Assembly: GCF_019175385.1 (NCBI RefSeq)
Contig: NC_083348.1
Span: forward strand, 1,999,001-2,063,000
From: Lycium barbarum
Taxonomy: Eukaryota; Streptophyta; Magnoliopsida; Solanales; Solanaceae
DNA: 64,000 nt
Direction of reading: 5' to 3'
Shown here: positions 1 through 11,470 of the stretch, piece after piece
Position numbering within the stretch: the stretch's first letter is position 1
How the letters are laid out: every line of letters starts with the position of its first letter
Made by a program: the position numbers and the translations under genes
The notes under the pieces: generated by a model
The model's input: only the letters and a program-made list of their open reading frames with translations
What the model was told of the DNA's origin: nothing
The model's database searches: none

Positions 1-2782
1 TTATTTTTCATCAATTGGGATAAAAGTTGAACATCATGTAGCTCATGTTCACACTCAAAATGGCTTTGCAGAGTCATTAATCAAACGTCTGCAGTTGATA
101 GCAAGACCATTACTTATGAAAACGAGGTTGCTCACGTTTGTTTGGGGTCACGTTATTTTGCATACAGCAACACTTGTTCGTCTTAGACGACAAATTATCA
201 TAAATTTTCTCCGTTGCAATTGGTTTTGGGTCAAGAACCTAATATATCCCATCTAAGAATTTTTGGATGTGTTGTATATGTGTCTGTAGCATTGCCACTA
301 CGCACCAAGATGGGCTCCCAAAGAAGATTAGGAATATATGTTGGGTTTGAATCGCCCTCCATTATTCGCTACCTTGAACCATTAACAGGAGATTTGTTCG
401 CTACTCGATTTGCAGATTGTTGATTTGATGAGACAATTTTCCCAAAATTAAGGGGAGAAAATAGTGAAAGAAAGAGGGAAATTTTGTGGAATGATCCATC
501 ATTGTCTCATCTTGATCTACGTACTTCTATTTGTGAACAAGAGGTCCAAAAGATTATTCACTTGCAGAAAATAGCAAATCAAATGCCAGACGCATTTACA
601 GATTTGAAAAGGATTACCAAATCACATATCCCTACAGATAATGTCCTAATTTGGATTGATGTACCTATAGGACTATCTACTCGTATCATAGCAAGTGAGT
701 CCAAAGCACGCTTGAAGCGTGGTTGACCATTGGGTTCTAAGAATCGAAATCCTAGAAAAAAAATGGTCAAGATGACACTACGAAAGCATCTCATAAATAA
801 ATGCAAGATTTGAACAATCCTGATATTCTTGAAGAAATCAATGAGCCCGAGACTCAAGAAAATGAGAAAATATCAATAAATTCAATTGATGTTGTCGATT
901 GGAAATAAATGTGGATTATGTCTTTGCTGATAACGTTGCAACTAGAATTATGCAAGATAGTGAGGATCTAGAACCCCAATCTGTTAAAGAATGTCGAGAA
1001 AGATCTGATTGGCCAAAGTGGCAAGAGACAATTCAATCAAAGTTAAACTCACTTACCAAAAGGGAAGTTTTTGGACCTGTAGTCCAAACACCTAATGGAA
1101 TTAAATCTATTGGTTATAAATGGGTATTTGTGCGAAAAAGAAATGAGAAAAATGAGATACAAAGATATAAGGCATGCCTTGTTGCACAAGGATTTTCACA
1201 AAGGTCTGGTGTCGATTATGAAGAGACATATTCACCTATTATGGATGCAATAACGATACGTTATCTCATTAGTTTTGTTGTCCATCAGAGACTTGAGATG
1301 CATTTGATGGCTGTGGTTATAGCCTATCTCTATGGATCACTTGAATAAAATATACATGAAAATCCCTGAAGGATTTAAGATGCCTGAAGCATGCAGTTCA
1401 AAGTCTCGGGAAATGTATTCAATCCGAATAAAATGATCATTATATGGTTTGAATAATCCGAACGCATGTGGTATAACCGCCTTAGTGAGTGTTTGTTGAA
1501 GGAAGGCTATACAAATGATACCATTTGCTCGTGTGTACTCATAAAGAAAATAATATCGGAGTTTGTTGTACTTGTTGTATATGTTGACGACATAAACCTC
1601 ATTGGAACTCCGACAGAGCTCAAAAGGGCAATTAATTATTTAAAGAAGGAATTTGAGATGAAAGATCTTGAAAAGACAAAATTATACCTTGAATTGAATA
1701 TTTGACAAATGGTATCTTTGTCTATCAATCTGCCTATACAGAGAAAGTGTTGAAATGATTTTATATGGATGAAACACATCCATTAAGTGCTCCAATGGTT
1801 GTTCGATCATTTGATGTGAATAAAGATCAGTTCCAACCTCAAGAAAAGAATGAGGAAATTCTTGGTCCTGAAATACCATATCTTAGTGCATTTGGTGCGC
1901 TAATGTATCTTGCCAATACCACAAGGCATGACATAGCATTTTCAGTAAATGGGTTAGCAAGATATAGTTGTGCTCCTACAAGCAGATCCTGGAACGGAAT
2001 TAAACATATATTGCGGTATCTAAAAGTGACTATCGATTTGGGCTTATTTTACTCTAACAATTGTAGTCCCGATCTTGTAGGTTATGCCGATGCAGGGTAT
2101 TTATCTGACCCAAAAAAAGCTAGATCTCAAACAGGCTATGTGTTTATATGTGGGGGTGTTGTCATATCTTGGCGATCTACAAAGCAGTATACCATGGCTA
2201 CCTCATCAAATCATGCTGAGATAATAGCTATTCAAGAAGCAAGCCGAGAAGTTGTGTGGCTGAGGTCAATGATATATCTCATTCGAGAAAAGTGTGGTTT
2301 GAAATGTGACAAAATTCCCACAATCTTATAAGAAGATCATTAGCATGCATTGCTCAATTGAAGAGAGGATTCCTAAAAGGAGATAGGACAAAACACATTT
2401 CACCAAAGTTATTCTTCACAAATGAGCTCCAAAAGAATAGTGATATCAACGTACTTCGTTCGAGTGCTAATATGGTTGATTTGTTCACCAAGTCTCTACC
2501 AACTGCAACTTTCGAAAGATTGTGCACAAGATTGGAATGCGAAGACTCAAGTATTTGGATTGAAGTTCTCATCAGGGAGAGTTAATACATGTTGTACTCT
2601 TTTTATTGTACAAGGTTTTGTCCCACTGGGTTTTCCTTGTAAGGTTTTTAATGAGGTAGCCAAAATGTGTATTATTAGAAATGTGTATTCTTTTTTCTTC
2701 ACCAGAATTTTTTCAACTGGTTTTGTTTTTAGTAAGGTTTTAATGAAACACAATATCTATCAAATAGACATCCAAGGGGGAG
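1..2782 (+). pseudogene. Ty1/copia retrotransposon pol remnant (integrase, RT, RNase H)
   Basis: This is the 3' half of a copia-type polyprotein gene, cut by the window start. From about 26 the frame reads the end of the integrase core, including NGFAESLIKR with the Glu of the DDE triad, and continues to about 440. Reverse transcriptase lies at about 930-1705: YKWVFVRK and ARLVAQGF-like KACLVAQGF appear early and the catalytic YVDD motif is at about 1580. RNase H lies at about 2070-2300, with GYADAGYLSDPKKARSQTGY and the later HAEIIAIQEASREVVWLR. The copia C-terminal tail (VDLFTKSLP) is near 2480. Domain order INT-RT-RH is diagnostic of copia. At least four stops or frame changes (near 422, 1346, 1703, 2329) show that it is dead. 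A purine-rich tract (CCAAGGGGGAG, 2772-2782) precedes the LTR. Confidence 0.9.
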
Positions 2783-4336
2783 TGTTATAGATAAATATTT
2801 TTTATTAAGGATGTCTATCATATCATAGATAAATATCATTATTTATATCTCTAAGAGAGAAATTGGGCTTTGCAACTTTAGGATTAAGTCAGTTTTCCTG
2901 TCACGACCCACGCCGGTGAGTCATGACGGTGCCTGACCTCTATTGACCAAGCACCCCTATACACGTACCTGGAGCTCACCAAAGGATAAGGTGGCCCTTA
3001 CAACTTATAACTGAACCATACTGACTAATACAAGAACAATACCAAGAACTATACATCAAGAACTATCAACTATATATATATATACTGAAAAGAATAGTGC
3101 AAGCCGACCAGGCTGCTACATATGTTGTACACAAAAGAATGGGAGCCAATAAGGCTACATTATATGCCAACTATCTACAACTGTCTACAGACCTCTAATG
3201 GAATAGAAAACTGTAGAAAAGACGGGACAGGGCCCCGCCATACCTATACATGTATATACATCTCCAAATGGCATACTAAAAATAGACTGCAGCTCCGGAT
3301 CAAGTGGAGCGCACCGAATAATACTGAGTGGAAGTCCTACTAAGCTGGACCACCTACCTGTCTACCTGAACCTGCGGGCATGAACGCAGCCCCCCAAGCA
3401 ATAGGGGAGTCAGTAGGGATAATGTACCGAGTGTGTAAGGCATAATAACAACAAGTATATAAGATCATGAAAGACATCTGAAACATGGAAGCGAATCTCA
3501 ATATTTGAATGCATCTGTAGCTAAACATCTGTATAACATGAAAGTGCCTCTGAGAGCGTATGATATGTATAGGTCATAGTATATTTGTTAGTGTTGTGGA
3601 ACGTACAGCCCGATCTATATATATGTTAGTGTTGTGGAACGTACAGCCCGATCTATATATATGTTAGTGCTGAGGAACGTACAACCCGATCCATATATCA
3701 TATCCCATCGGCCTCTCTGCGGCCATCATCATCATCATCATCACTGTGCACCAGCTGATCAAGTGTTAATGCGTATATAACGCCTGTCCCTTTCCCCATA
3801 CCCTATATGCATATAATATACGCATATATAACGCCTTCTGGTCATGGGTCAATATGCATATGTATAATGAATGCAATGCATAAGTACAATAATTAACTAG
3901 GACTCTCGGAGTGACATAAGGTCGTACTACCTCCAATAGACATCTTTTGAGCTAACATCACCAATATACGAAATCTCAAGACCCAAGAACAGAAGGAGCA
4001 ATCATCGAAGGGTACAGGACCATCAAAGACTAAAGTACTCCTAATACTTCTAAGAGCAGAGTAATATGGAAGCTCGGTCATTCATTCGTCCGTTCATATT
4101 ATAAGGATCATGCCAAAATGAAAGAAGAGACAGCCTTAACATACCTTGAAGCGTATCTAATCGTCCAACTTCTACTTCTCGAACTCGTAAGTCTACAATC
4201 AAGATAACATGGGCCATAATCAGACCATTTACATCACTTGCTATCCAATTCAAGTGCGAAAGAAACTTAACGAATTTCGGACAGCATCTCTTTCGTAAAC
4301 TTACTAATCCCTCAACTTCCAATTCAACCCCAACAT

Positions 4337-4337
4337 G

Positions 4338-4377
<40 letters not shown>
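4337..4377 (+). repeat. (AAC)n microsatellite
   Basis: About 13 perfect AAC units lie within the alpha copy 1 LTR. Confidence 0.95.
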
Positions 4378-4794
4378 CCAATAATAACAATATCAATACT
4401 TACATACCAAAATATAGTCGAATCGATTCCAAATCATTTCTCAAAACAGCCCTTAATCTGTTACACCTCGGAAAATTTTCCATTGATGCACAGTGAATAG
4501 ACTAATGAAGAGCACGAGTATACGTTATTTCAATAGGTAAGGAATGACATTTGATGACCCTAATTAATATTTCAAAGACATTCGGAGTAAGAGGAGAAAG
4601 TTTGCCAAGAGAAGGCAAGGCTTACAATGTGTATCGGAAAGGATTTATGAGTAATAAGTTAGTGATGATTTAATAGCGTCTTGGAGAAGAATTATAATGT
4701 CCCTTAGATCGTTTATGAGGTGTTAAACAAGTATCAAGAAGGTTCCGTAAGGATTGGAGATCAAACCAAGTGACAAGAACAAGATCAGAGTCCA

Positions 4795-5140
4795 CGGCCG
4801 ATTATACGGTCCATATAATGTTATACGGTCCGTATAATGTTATACGGTCTGTATAATGGTCCGCAGAATTGTCACAATGAAGTCCCTCACTGGTGAGATT
4901 ATACGGTCACTTATACGGACCGTATAAAGTTATACGGCCCGTATAATATGCCGTATAATGGTCACAGAGGCAAGACGTAGAAGAGGTGATTTTACGGTCA
5001 CTTATACGGACCGTATAAAATTATACGGCCCGTATAAAGTGCCGTCAAATGGTCACAGAATCGAGTGTTAAAGGGTCTATTTCACGGTCACTTATACGGA
5101 CCATATAAGTTTATACGGACTGTATAAGTGTCCGTATAAT
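4795..5140. repeat. Array of short palindromes (TATACGGNCCGTATA type)
   Basis: Variants of TTATACGGACCGTATAA and TTATACGGCCCGTATAA, with degenerate forms, recur more than ten times in about 340 bp. They lie in three longer units, each of which includes a CACTTATACGGACC segment and an intervening GGTCACAGA-type spacer. The array sits just upstream of the presumed LTR promoter and leader of alpha copy 2. A similar but shorter array is in the alpha copy at 40907. Confidence 0.85.
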
Positions 5141-5410
5141 TTCCCCATGGGATCAGATTTGTGTATTAATAAGGGACCAAGTCTCATTTCATTTCATTTC
5201 CCTTTCACACCCCTTCTCTCTAAAACATCTCTCTACACTTCTCCCACAAGAATTCAAGAGATATTAGTGATCAACAACATCAAACTAAGTGAATCGAGTG
5301 TAAGAAACCCATTAAAGTTCATCCAAGGCAAGGAATCCAAGTGAAGGTGAAACTAGGGTTTTGCTCAAGTGAGGAGTTTCCACCCAAGGTTCATTCCTAC
5401 ACCATCTAAG

Positions 5411-6735
5411 GTAAGATTTATGGTATTTACATGTTGTTTAAGGTATTTGAAAGTTGAAACACTTGGATTGTAGAAGGAGATAGGAAATCGGTCATGAATG
5501 TGGGAATAGTGTCATTTTTTAGTAATAGCTTGAATTGAGTCATGATTCTTGATGTGTTGCGATATGGTTATGTTATAAATGATGTTAAGAACATGGGATA
5601 GACATTGTATATGAATGAATGTAATCATGTGTTATGACCATGGATATGGATGATTGGAAGTGAATTGAGGAATATGGATAATGTGGATGAATAAAGGCTA
5701 ATGTTATGATATTGTGAACGTATTATTGATGTTTGGGAGTTGATGTATGATATGGAGGAAGTCGTATAAATAAAGGAGATACTGTCCAATTCTCTCTAGC
5801 TTTAGTCATGTATGCTAAGTTAATGATTTTCTAATGATAGTATAACTCTAATGAAGGTAGAAACGTGAGCATTGAAGGAGAACGCGCAAGTGATAGAATA
5901 GTTGAACGGAAAGGTATGTAAGGCTAACCCTTCTTTCATAAGGCATGGTTCTTTGGCCAAATATCTAATCTTCTATAAGCCCATGTTTTCCTCCAAATGA
6001 TGCATTCTTCAAAGGCTACTAAGCTTATAATTCTCGATATGTTACGATTGTCCTAAATCCCTCATATGACGAGTAATCCTATAAGGATAGATGTAATGAA
6101 CGACAATGATGATGACGATGATAATAGTGATGACGTTAATGATGACGATGATAATAGTAATGATGCTAAAGATGACTATGAGCTTTTACGTAAATGTGCC
6201 TATGTAGGGATATTATGAAACCCCGAGCTTATACTGCAGTTGGGTACGGACAACCCTGAAGCCTTGGTAGGGCCAGGTATGTGTAACCCTGAGCCTTGGT
6301 AGGGCCAGGTATGTATGATAACCGAACCTAGCCATGGTCGGGTACGCGAAACACCGAACCTTCGTGGTCAGGTATGCTATGTAAGTGTTATGTATATGAT
6401 ATGGATATGTATACGATATAGATATGAGTATGAATACTCATATGATATGAATATGAATAAGAATAGGTATATGAATATGACTATGGATACAAAATGTAAA
6501 TGAGTACGGATATGAGTACGGATACGGATGTATGTACACAATCTCGCTTTAGAAATTGAAAGTCCCTATGAAAAGCAAGTAAGTGCTTATGACGATGATA
6601 CTACTATCTCCCATCTTATGCTATTTCTTATGTTGATTATTATGCTTCTATAATGATATTGATCATGCTTTACATACTCAGTACATTCTTCGTACTAACG
6701 TCCTTTTGTTTGTGGACGTTGCGTCATGCCCGCAG
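5411..6735 (+). other. Predicted intron inside LTR alpha copy 2
   Basis: A donor (CTAAG/GTAAGA, GT at 5411) lies about 250 bp into the presumed leader. TACTAAC, the ideal branch-point heptamer, is at 6693-6699. An acceptor ATGCCCGCAG ends at 6735, about 37 nt after the branch A. Equivalent triplets appear in other alpha copies: donor 41669 with acceptor 42979, and minus-strand donor 7297 with acceptor 3372. Splicing has not been shown; this is an inference from conserved signals. Confidence 0.4.
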
Positions 6736-8145
6736 GTGGCCAGGGAGACAGACTTGATCCATAGCTATATTACTCAGGGACTACTTAGCGGAGCTCCATT
6801 TCATTCGGAGCTACAACTTTGGTATTGATTCTTTTGTGTACATATTTATGGGCATAGCGGGGTCCTCTCCCGCCTATATGATATGACATACTCTCCTTAG
6901 AGGCTCGTAGACATGTGTATATGGTTAGATGCATTTGGCCTTGTTGGCCTATATTTTGGATGTCATTTTGTTAGCCTCGTCGGCTTATGTACAATATTTG
7001 GGTATAGTTGCAAATGATGATATAAATGTATTATTGTCCAATGGAAAGAGTATGATTGATGCATAAAAAGTATGATTTAGCTATGTGGCTTACCTAGATG
7101 TAAATGTAAAAGTATGTTAAGAGGTGCCTGGGTGGGTTAGCACCGGGTGCCCGTCGCGGCCCTCCGGTTGGGTCGTGACATAATCCTAATTTTACCCTTA
7201 TTCAACTTACCACTTTCATGACTATATCTCCTTTACTTAAAATCACTAAAACTCTTGATAATTAACTTAAACACAAAGGTAGGAATCATATACATACCTT
7301 GAGGGGACTAGAATAACAAGAATCAACTTCAACTCAAACTTCCAAGCTGCACAACTTCAATGAAACCCTAGCAACAACCTTCTTCTTCACTAGCTCGGGT
7401 TTACGGGGCTCGGATCTTGCTAGAACTCCTCCAATATGATGGAAAATGTTGAGGGGAAATATTTTAAGGTTTGCTCTGGTTTGGGAACGAGAAAATGAGG
7501 AATAAAATCGTGGAGCTAAATATATATAGATGGTTCAAGAAAGTTCCAGCGATGCGGGTCGACGGTGGGTCGACGTGCTCCGTCGACCTGCCACCTGAAA
7601 CTTCAAGGGCGTCGGCGTACCGACGGCCCACAATGACGGCCCGTCAATGTGGGCTGGTTCTGGAGGTTTTCCAGTGTCGCTCCATCTTGCATCGATTCGA
7701 TTCGTTTAGCTTCTAATCCTATCGTATTGCAAAGAACGTATACTTATACTTTGGTACACACGAGGTAAGGCACTTAATATCTCAAAGACTCGGGTACGGA
7801 TCTCCATACTAAGGGTATAAACCACCCATAAGCCAAGGACTTTCTTACGACGAAAACGAGAGGTGTAACATTTCCCCTATAAATAGAGGGATTCTCCTTC
7901 ATTGTAAAACCATCCCTCAAAAGAAATAAGAACTCTCTTCTCTCTTTCTCTGCAAATATTCTTGTTCTAGTTTTATTATTTAATAACAAATAAACTTATA
8001 TTATAAGCATTAATTATAAATGTGTAAAATGCAAGAAAAATTAGTAAGCTTTGAATAAGCACTTTCTCAAAGTCCACAATAGCAATGAAATAGCTTGAAC
8101 AAGTACATTGGATCTTTCATCTAAGAAGTCTAAAGGACATTGATC

Positions 8146-8336
8146 CTATGCTCCTACTGTATCACAAATTATTCCAAGAACCTTAGAAAGGTCAGCTCTA
8201 TGCTGCATCAAAATATCAATTTCAACTATGTGTGAAAGATCACCAACAAAATCTCTATTCCTAAATATCATACAAAATTTCTCTATGATGTCAAAATTCA
8301 ACTTTGGATAGGTCAACCAGCAGCCGGATATGTCTA
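8146..8336 (-). pseudogene. Unidentified coding-like fragment, left of hAT element
   Basis: On the minus strand an open frame enters from the hAT insertion at 8345 and runs to a TAG at 8146-8148. It reads YPKLNFDIIEKFCMIFRNRD and then HIVEIDILMQHRADLSKVLG. Composition and the lack of stops look like real coding sequence, but I do not recognise the protein. A second fragment lies across the transposon at 9043-9210 in a different frame. It could be a relic of a minus-strand gene or a captured gene piece. Confidence 0.35.
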
Positions 8337-8344
8337 GTTCTTAT

Positions 8345-9022
8345 TAGGGCTGGGCATAAATACCGAAAAACCGAACCTAAACTTCAACAAACCAAATCGA
8401 ACCGAACTAGTTTGGTTCGGTGTTTGGTGTCCACCGTAAAAAAATCGAAACCGAAATAGCCGAACCGAAGTTTGATAAAACCGAACCGAAAAACCGAACG
8501 CGCATTGAAATTTAATACATTACCCCAAAAAAAAAATTAAAATAGTCCAGGCTCATTAAGTTTAAAGCAAAAAAAAACAATTGTAATAAGTCCTCTTTTG
8601 CATTTGTATCCCTAATTTTCTACTTCAATTGAAAAAAATCAAATATCCTTAACAAAGAAAGGTAACTAGGATGTCTCTTTAGGATTAATGTATGTCCTTT
8701 ATGTGTTTTTTTAATTATTCTTACGGTATGTATATAACACCTAGTAATCCTATGTCATGATTATAGTTTTCTGTTCTTGTGTATCCTGTTTATTTGATTT
8801 TGATTTCAATTTATCAGTTTTATGTCTTATTGCTTTTGAGAATATGAATTAGTATCAATGGAATTTCTTTTAATATTATATCAAAAAAATTGAATTGAAA
8901 AAACCGAAACCGAACCGAACTAGTTTGGTTCGGTGTTCGGTATCCACCTTCAAAAAACCGAACCCGAAATAGCCAAACCGAAGTTTGAAAAAACCAAACT
9001 GAAAAACCGAATGGCCACCCTA
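8345..9022. mobile_element. Non-autonomous hAT-type element (678 bp), ACCGAAC family
   Basis: Termini are TAGGGCTGGGCAT and the inverse of TAGGGTGGCC. A perfect 8-bp target duplication GTTCTTAT lies at 8337-8344 and 9023-9030, the hAT hallmark. Both subterminal regions (about 8370-8500 and 8895-9010) are packed with CCGAACC/GGTTCGG repeats in both orientations, as expected of hAT transposase binding regions. It carries no transposase. A related copy is at 37038-38624. Confidence 0.88.
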
Positions 9023-9042
9023 GTTCTTATACCAATAGGAAT

Positions 9043-9210
9043 TCATTTATCTGCGGGTGTCAGAGCTATCAGGCCTCTCTTGAACTGCTGCATGTACTCG
9101 TCGAAGACTGAAACAGAATGAAAGGGCACCAGCTTAAACTTGTATTGACACAATCTCAAGTTCCGAGAGTTCATTAGTCTTGAAAGTCGAAGCAGGGCTC
9201 CAAGAAACTA
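9043..9210 (-). pseudogene. Unidentified coding-like fragment, right of hAT element
   Basis: The minus-strand frame reads LRLSRLMNSRNLRLCQYKFK, then VFDEYMQQFKRGLIALTPADK, and stops with TGA at 9043-9045. I do not recognise the product. With 8146-8336 and 11326-11470 it hints at a broken minus-strand gene, but frames do not join without changes. Confidence 0.3.
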
Positions 9211-9971
9211 CTGCTTTAACTAGTATAGAAATTACACCCCCACCCCATGCCCCCCACCCCGAAACCCCGAAAAAAAAAAAAAACTTAAAAAAACGCTGAA
9301 AATTTTAGAATTTTTCTCTGCACAAAGACAGATGATCCTGAAAATTGGAAACACCATAACTCTCTCCAGTCTTTAACAAACCAGTAACCACACAGGATAA
9401 AGGAAAATCTGAATTCAAAATAATCGACCAACGAACCACAGAAATATTTCTAGTCTAAAATTATTTCCACAAAGACTTGTTTAAAAAAAAAAATGTAAAC
9501 AAACCATGTTGAGGCAGAGGCTCAGATTTTCGCCTATTTAATCAAAGGAAGTCTCGGAGTTAACATGTTTTGGCTGCAGTCATTGGATGCCTTACAAGAA
9601 AGACGTTCCGATTGGTCTTGCCAAGCCAGGCCATGAATCAACTCTAAAAAAAATTCACCTTTCATTTTCATTATGATTTATGCATAACTTTCAATGCCTC
9701 TGAATCTTGGGATTTAGAAGATTGAAGTTAAGATATGAAAGTTTGGAAAATTGTGTAGATAATTCACCGACTGGCTTTAATATCACACCGGTTAAGTACA
9801 GTACATGAATCCTCAAATTCACTTCCGCACCCTTTGGACTTGTTTCATATCAATACCTAATCACTCCAGGAAAATGTCTAGATAAACATATAACAGTTTT
9901 CTTTTGAAATTGGGGTTCTTCCTGATATTATGCAAATTTTATAGACAAAAGAACATGAATATAAAAAGAAC

Positions 9972-10085
9972 ACAACAACAATATCTCAGTCCCAAACAAG
10001 CTTGGGATCACCAATTGAGTCCTCACTGATCATGTCACTCGTTTAGACTCATCAATAATCAATATTATACAAGATCATAAAAATA
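9972..10085. repeat. Short dispersed plant repeat (CCCAAACAAGCTTGGG core)
   Basis: The sequence contains ACAACAACAATATCTCAGTC, CCCAAACAAGCTTGGGATCA, then TCCTCACTGATCATGTC and TTTAGACTCATCAATAATC. I recall this series as the 3' part of a widespread plant non-LTR retroelement or SINE type. Boundaries are approximate and no target duplication was established. Confidence 0.5.
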
Positions 10086-10649
10086 AGTAAAGAACGAAAG
10101 AGACAGACCAGACATAGTAGAAATACAGTTGACACAGAAAAGAGGCTCAGATTTGATCTATCAGAAAAAGTCTAATCCACTATGGCTGCAAAAAGCAGAG
10201 GCCTTTCTGTGAGAGCCATTAAGAACCCACCTCACAAATTCCCTTGCCTTTGATATGAATCAGCTCAAATATCTGGCTTGGCTTCCTGGAGAATATCATC
10301 ATAGCCTCATTCACAAACTTTAGGGTTTATGATTTGGGTTTTTCCGACAAGTTTAGCGGGGAGGAATATGTATTTTCTCTGAAAGGGCTGTTAAACTCTC
10401 TTTATAACAGAAGTACAGGAAAATTCATTGGCTAAATGAACTTCAGAGAGAAGAGAGTAGCCACCCTTGAAAAATCTCAAACTTTCTCGAGTTCCATAAA
10501 AGCCATATACTTTTTAACACATACAGAAATTTTGGATGCTCAGATTCGCCTTTTCTCAGACATTAGCTAAACCCTGCCATGGCTGCAAGCTTAAGAAGCC
10601 TTTGTGAGACACAGAAACCTAAATAGCTTGCATATCTCACAAGACGCCC

Positions 10650-10677
10650 CTCTAAACCCCCCCCCCCCCCCCCCCAC
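10650..10677. repeat. Poly-C tract
   Basis: A run of about 18 C follows CTCTAAA. It is a simple repeat, prone to sequencing error. Confidence 0.9.
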
Positions 10678-11325
10678 GCCCAAAAGCTTCCATGCCAAGA
10701 TATTTGCAAAGCTCAACCATCTGATGAGTAAAGAATAAATATTTTCACAGCCTCATGCAACTTATTTTGCTAAAGAGTGATTTGGAATTGGGAAATTTTG
10801 AGTGATCATTGGCTGCTGAGAATGAAAGAGAGGGGCAACCACTCCAACAACTCCCCCAACTGTCTGAATTAGAAGCCTCAAATTTAAACTAATGAGATTT
10901 TTGCTATTTCATTTCATCTTCTGCCTCATCTAGTCACTAAAACAGTTTCCTCCATATCAAACACATAAGGGACAGTTGAGGCTCAGATCTGTATTGCAGA
11001 GAAAGTCTAGCCATGCCATGGCTCCAAGAAACTAGTGCTTTATCTGGGATAGAAATTACCAAATGAAAATGGATTAGAAACACAAAAAGAAACACTGAAC
11101 AAGGTGAATTTGGCTCTGCCCAAAGAAGATCCTGGGACATCGGAAACACCATAACCCCCCTCCAATCTGTAACAAAGCACTCAAAATAAAAGAAAACCAG
11201 ATAATCAACGCTGCAAAACTCAAGTAAAAAGATTTGATGCAAACCCAGAAACAAAAGCCTCTTGACTTTTAGACAACTACAATCATTAGCTTACAACAGG
11301 GGCAACCATCCTCAGTTAAACTCAC

Positions 11326-11470
11326 CTTATCCATTATTCTTTGAGCTTCACTAGGAAATGCATTGTATTGTTCAATCCAGAAGGCAAAGCGATATTGTCC
11401 TAAGAAGTAGGACTTTGATAGAATCCAGCTCGATGTTGCCTCACAATTTGGATTCAATAGAATACTTCTA
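11326..11470 (-). pseudogene. Possible orphan exon with a good splice donor
   Basis: On the minus strand the open frame reads SKSYFLGQYRFAFWIEQYNA and then PSEAQRIMDK, followed at once by a strong donor (GATAAG/GTGAGT, GT at 11325-11324). An acceptor-like TTAATTAG precedes the frame near 11470. I do not recognise the protein family. No matching downstream exon was found, so it is probably a gene relic. Confidence 0.3.

Larger units (their letters stand above)
4459..7180 (+). mobile_element. Solo LTR, family alpha, copy 2 (2722 bp)
   Basis: It starts TGTTACACCTCGG and ends GGTTGGGTCGTGACA. The perfect 5-bp target duplication TAATC lies at 4454-4458 and 7181-7185, which fixes both ends. It is inserted in the opposite orientation inside copy 1 of the same family. 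It has no retrotransposon coding region. It contains the palindrome array at 4795-5140, a leader region from about 5160 and splice-like signals at 5411, 6698 and 6735. Confidence 0.95.
2899..7870 (-). mobile_element. Solo LTR, family alpha, copy 1 (interrupted)
   Basis: On the minus strand the unit starts TGTTACACCTC (at 7870) and ends GGGTCGTGACA (at 2899). The 5-bp target duplication TTTCC is perfect (2894-2898 and 7871-7875). After removal of the nested copy at 4459-7180 with its duplicated 5 bp, the unit is about 2245 bp. It has no internal coding region, primer site or polypurine tract, so it is a solo LTR. On the minus strand a TATA box (TCTATATATATTT) lies near 7525-7537, a splice-donor-like AAG/GTATGT at 7297 and an acceptor-like GCCCGCAG at 3372. 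Confidence 0.9.
2783..7988 (+). mobile_element. 3' LTR of the copia element, split by nested solo LTRs
   Basis: The LTR starts TGTTAT directly after the polypurine tract and ends ATAACA, a perfect 6-bp terminal inversion. With the insertion at 2899-7870 and one copy of its 5-bp target duplication removed, the LTR is about 229 bp, a normal copia size. A TATA box (CTATAAATAG) lies at about 7877-7886, just after the insertion, followed by a pyrimidine-rich R region. The 5' LTR is outside the window, so age and target duplication cannot be read. Confidence 0.8.

Noticed and set aside
6095..6200. GATGAC/GATAATAG repeated stretch
   Set aside because: It is an imperfect simple repeat inside LTR alpha copy 2, with no sign of function.
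10650..10677. Poly-C run as an i-motif or regulatory element
   Set aside because: It is a single homopolymer without neighbouring C-tracts; simple repeat slippage is enough.
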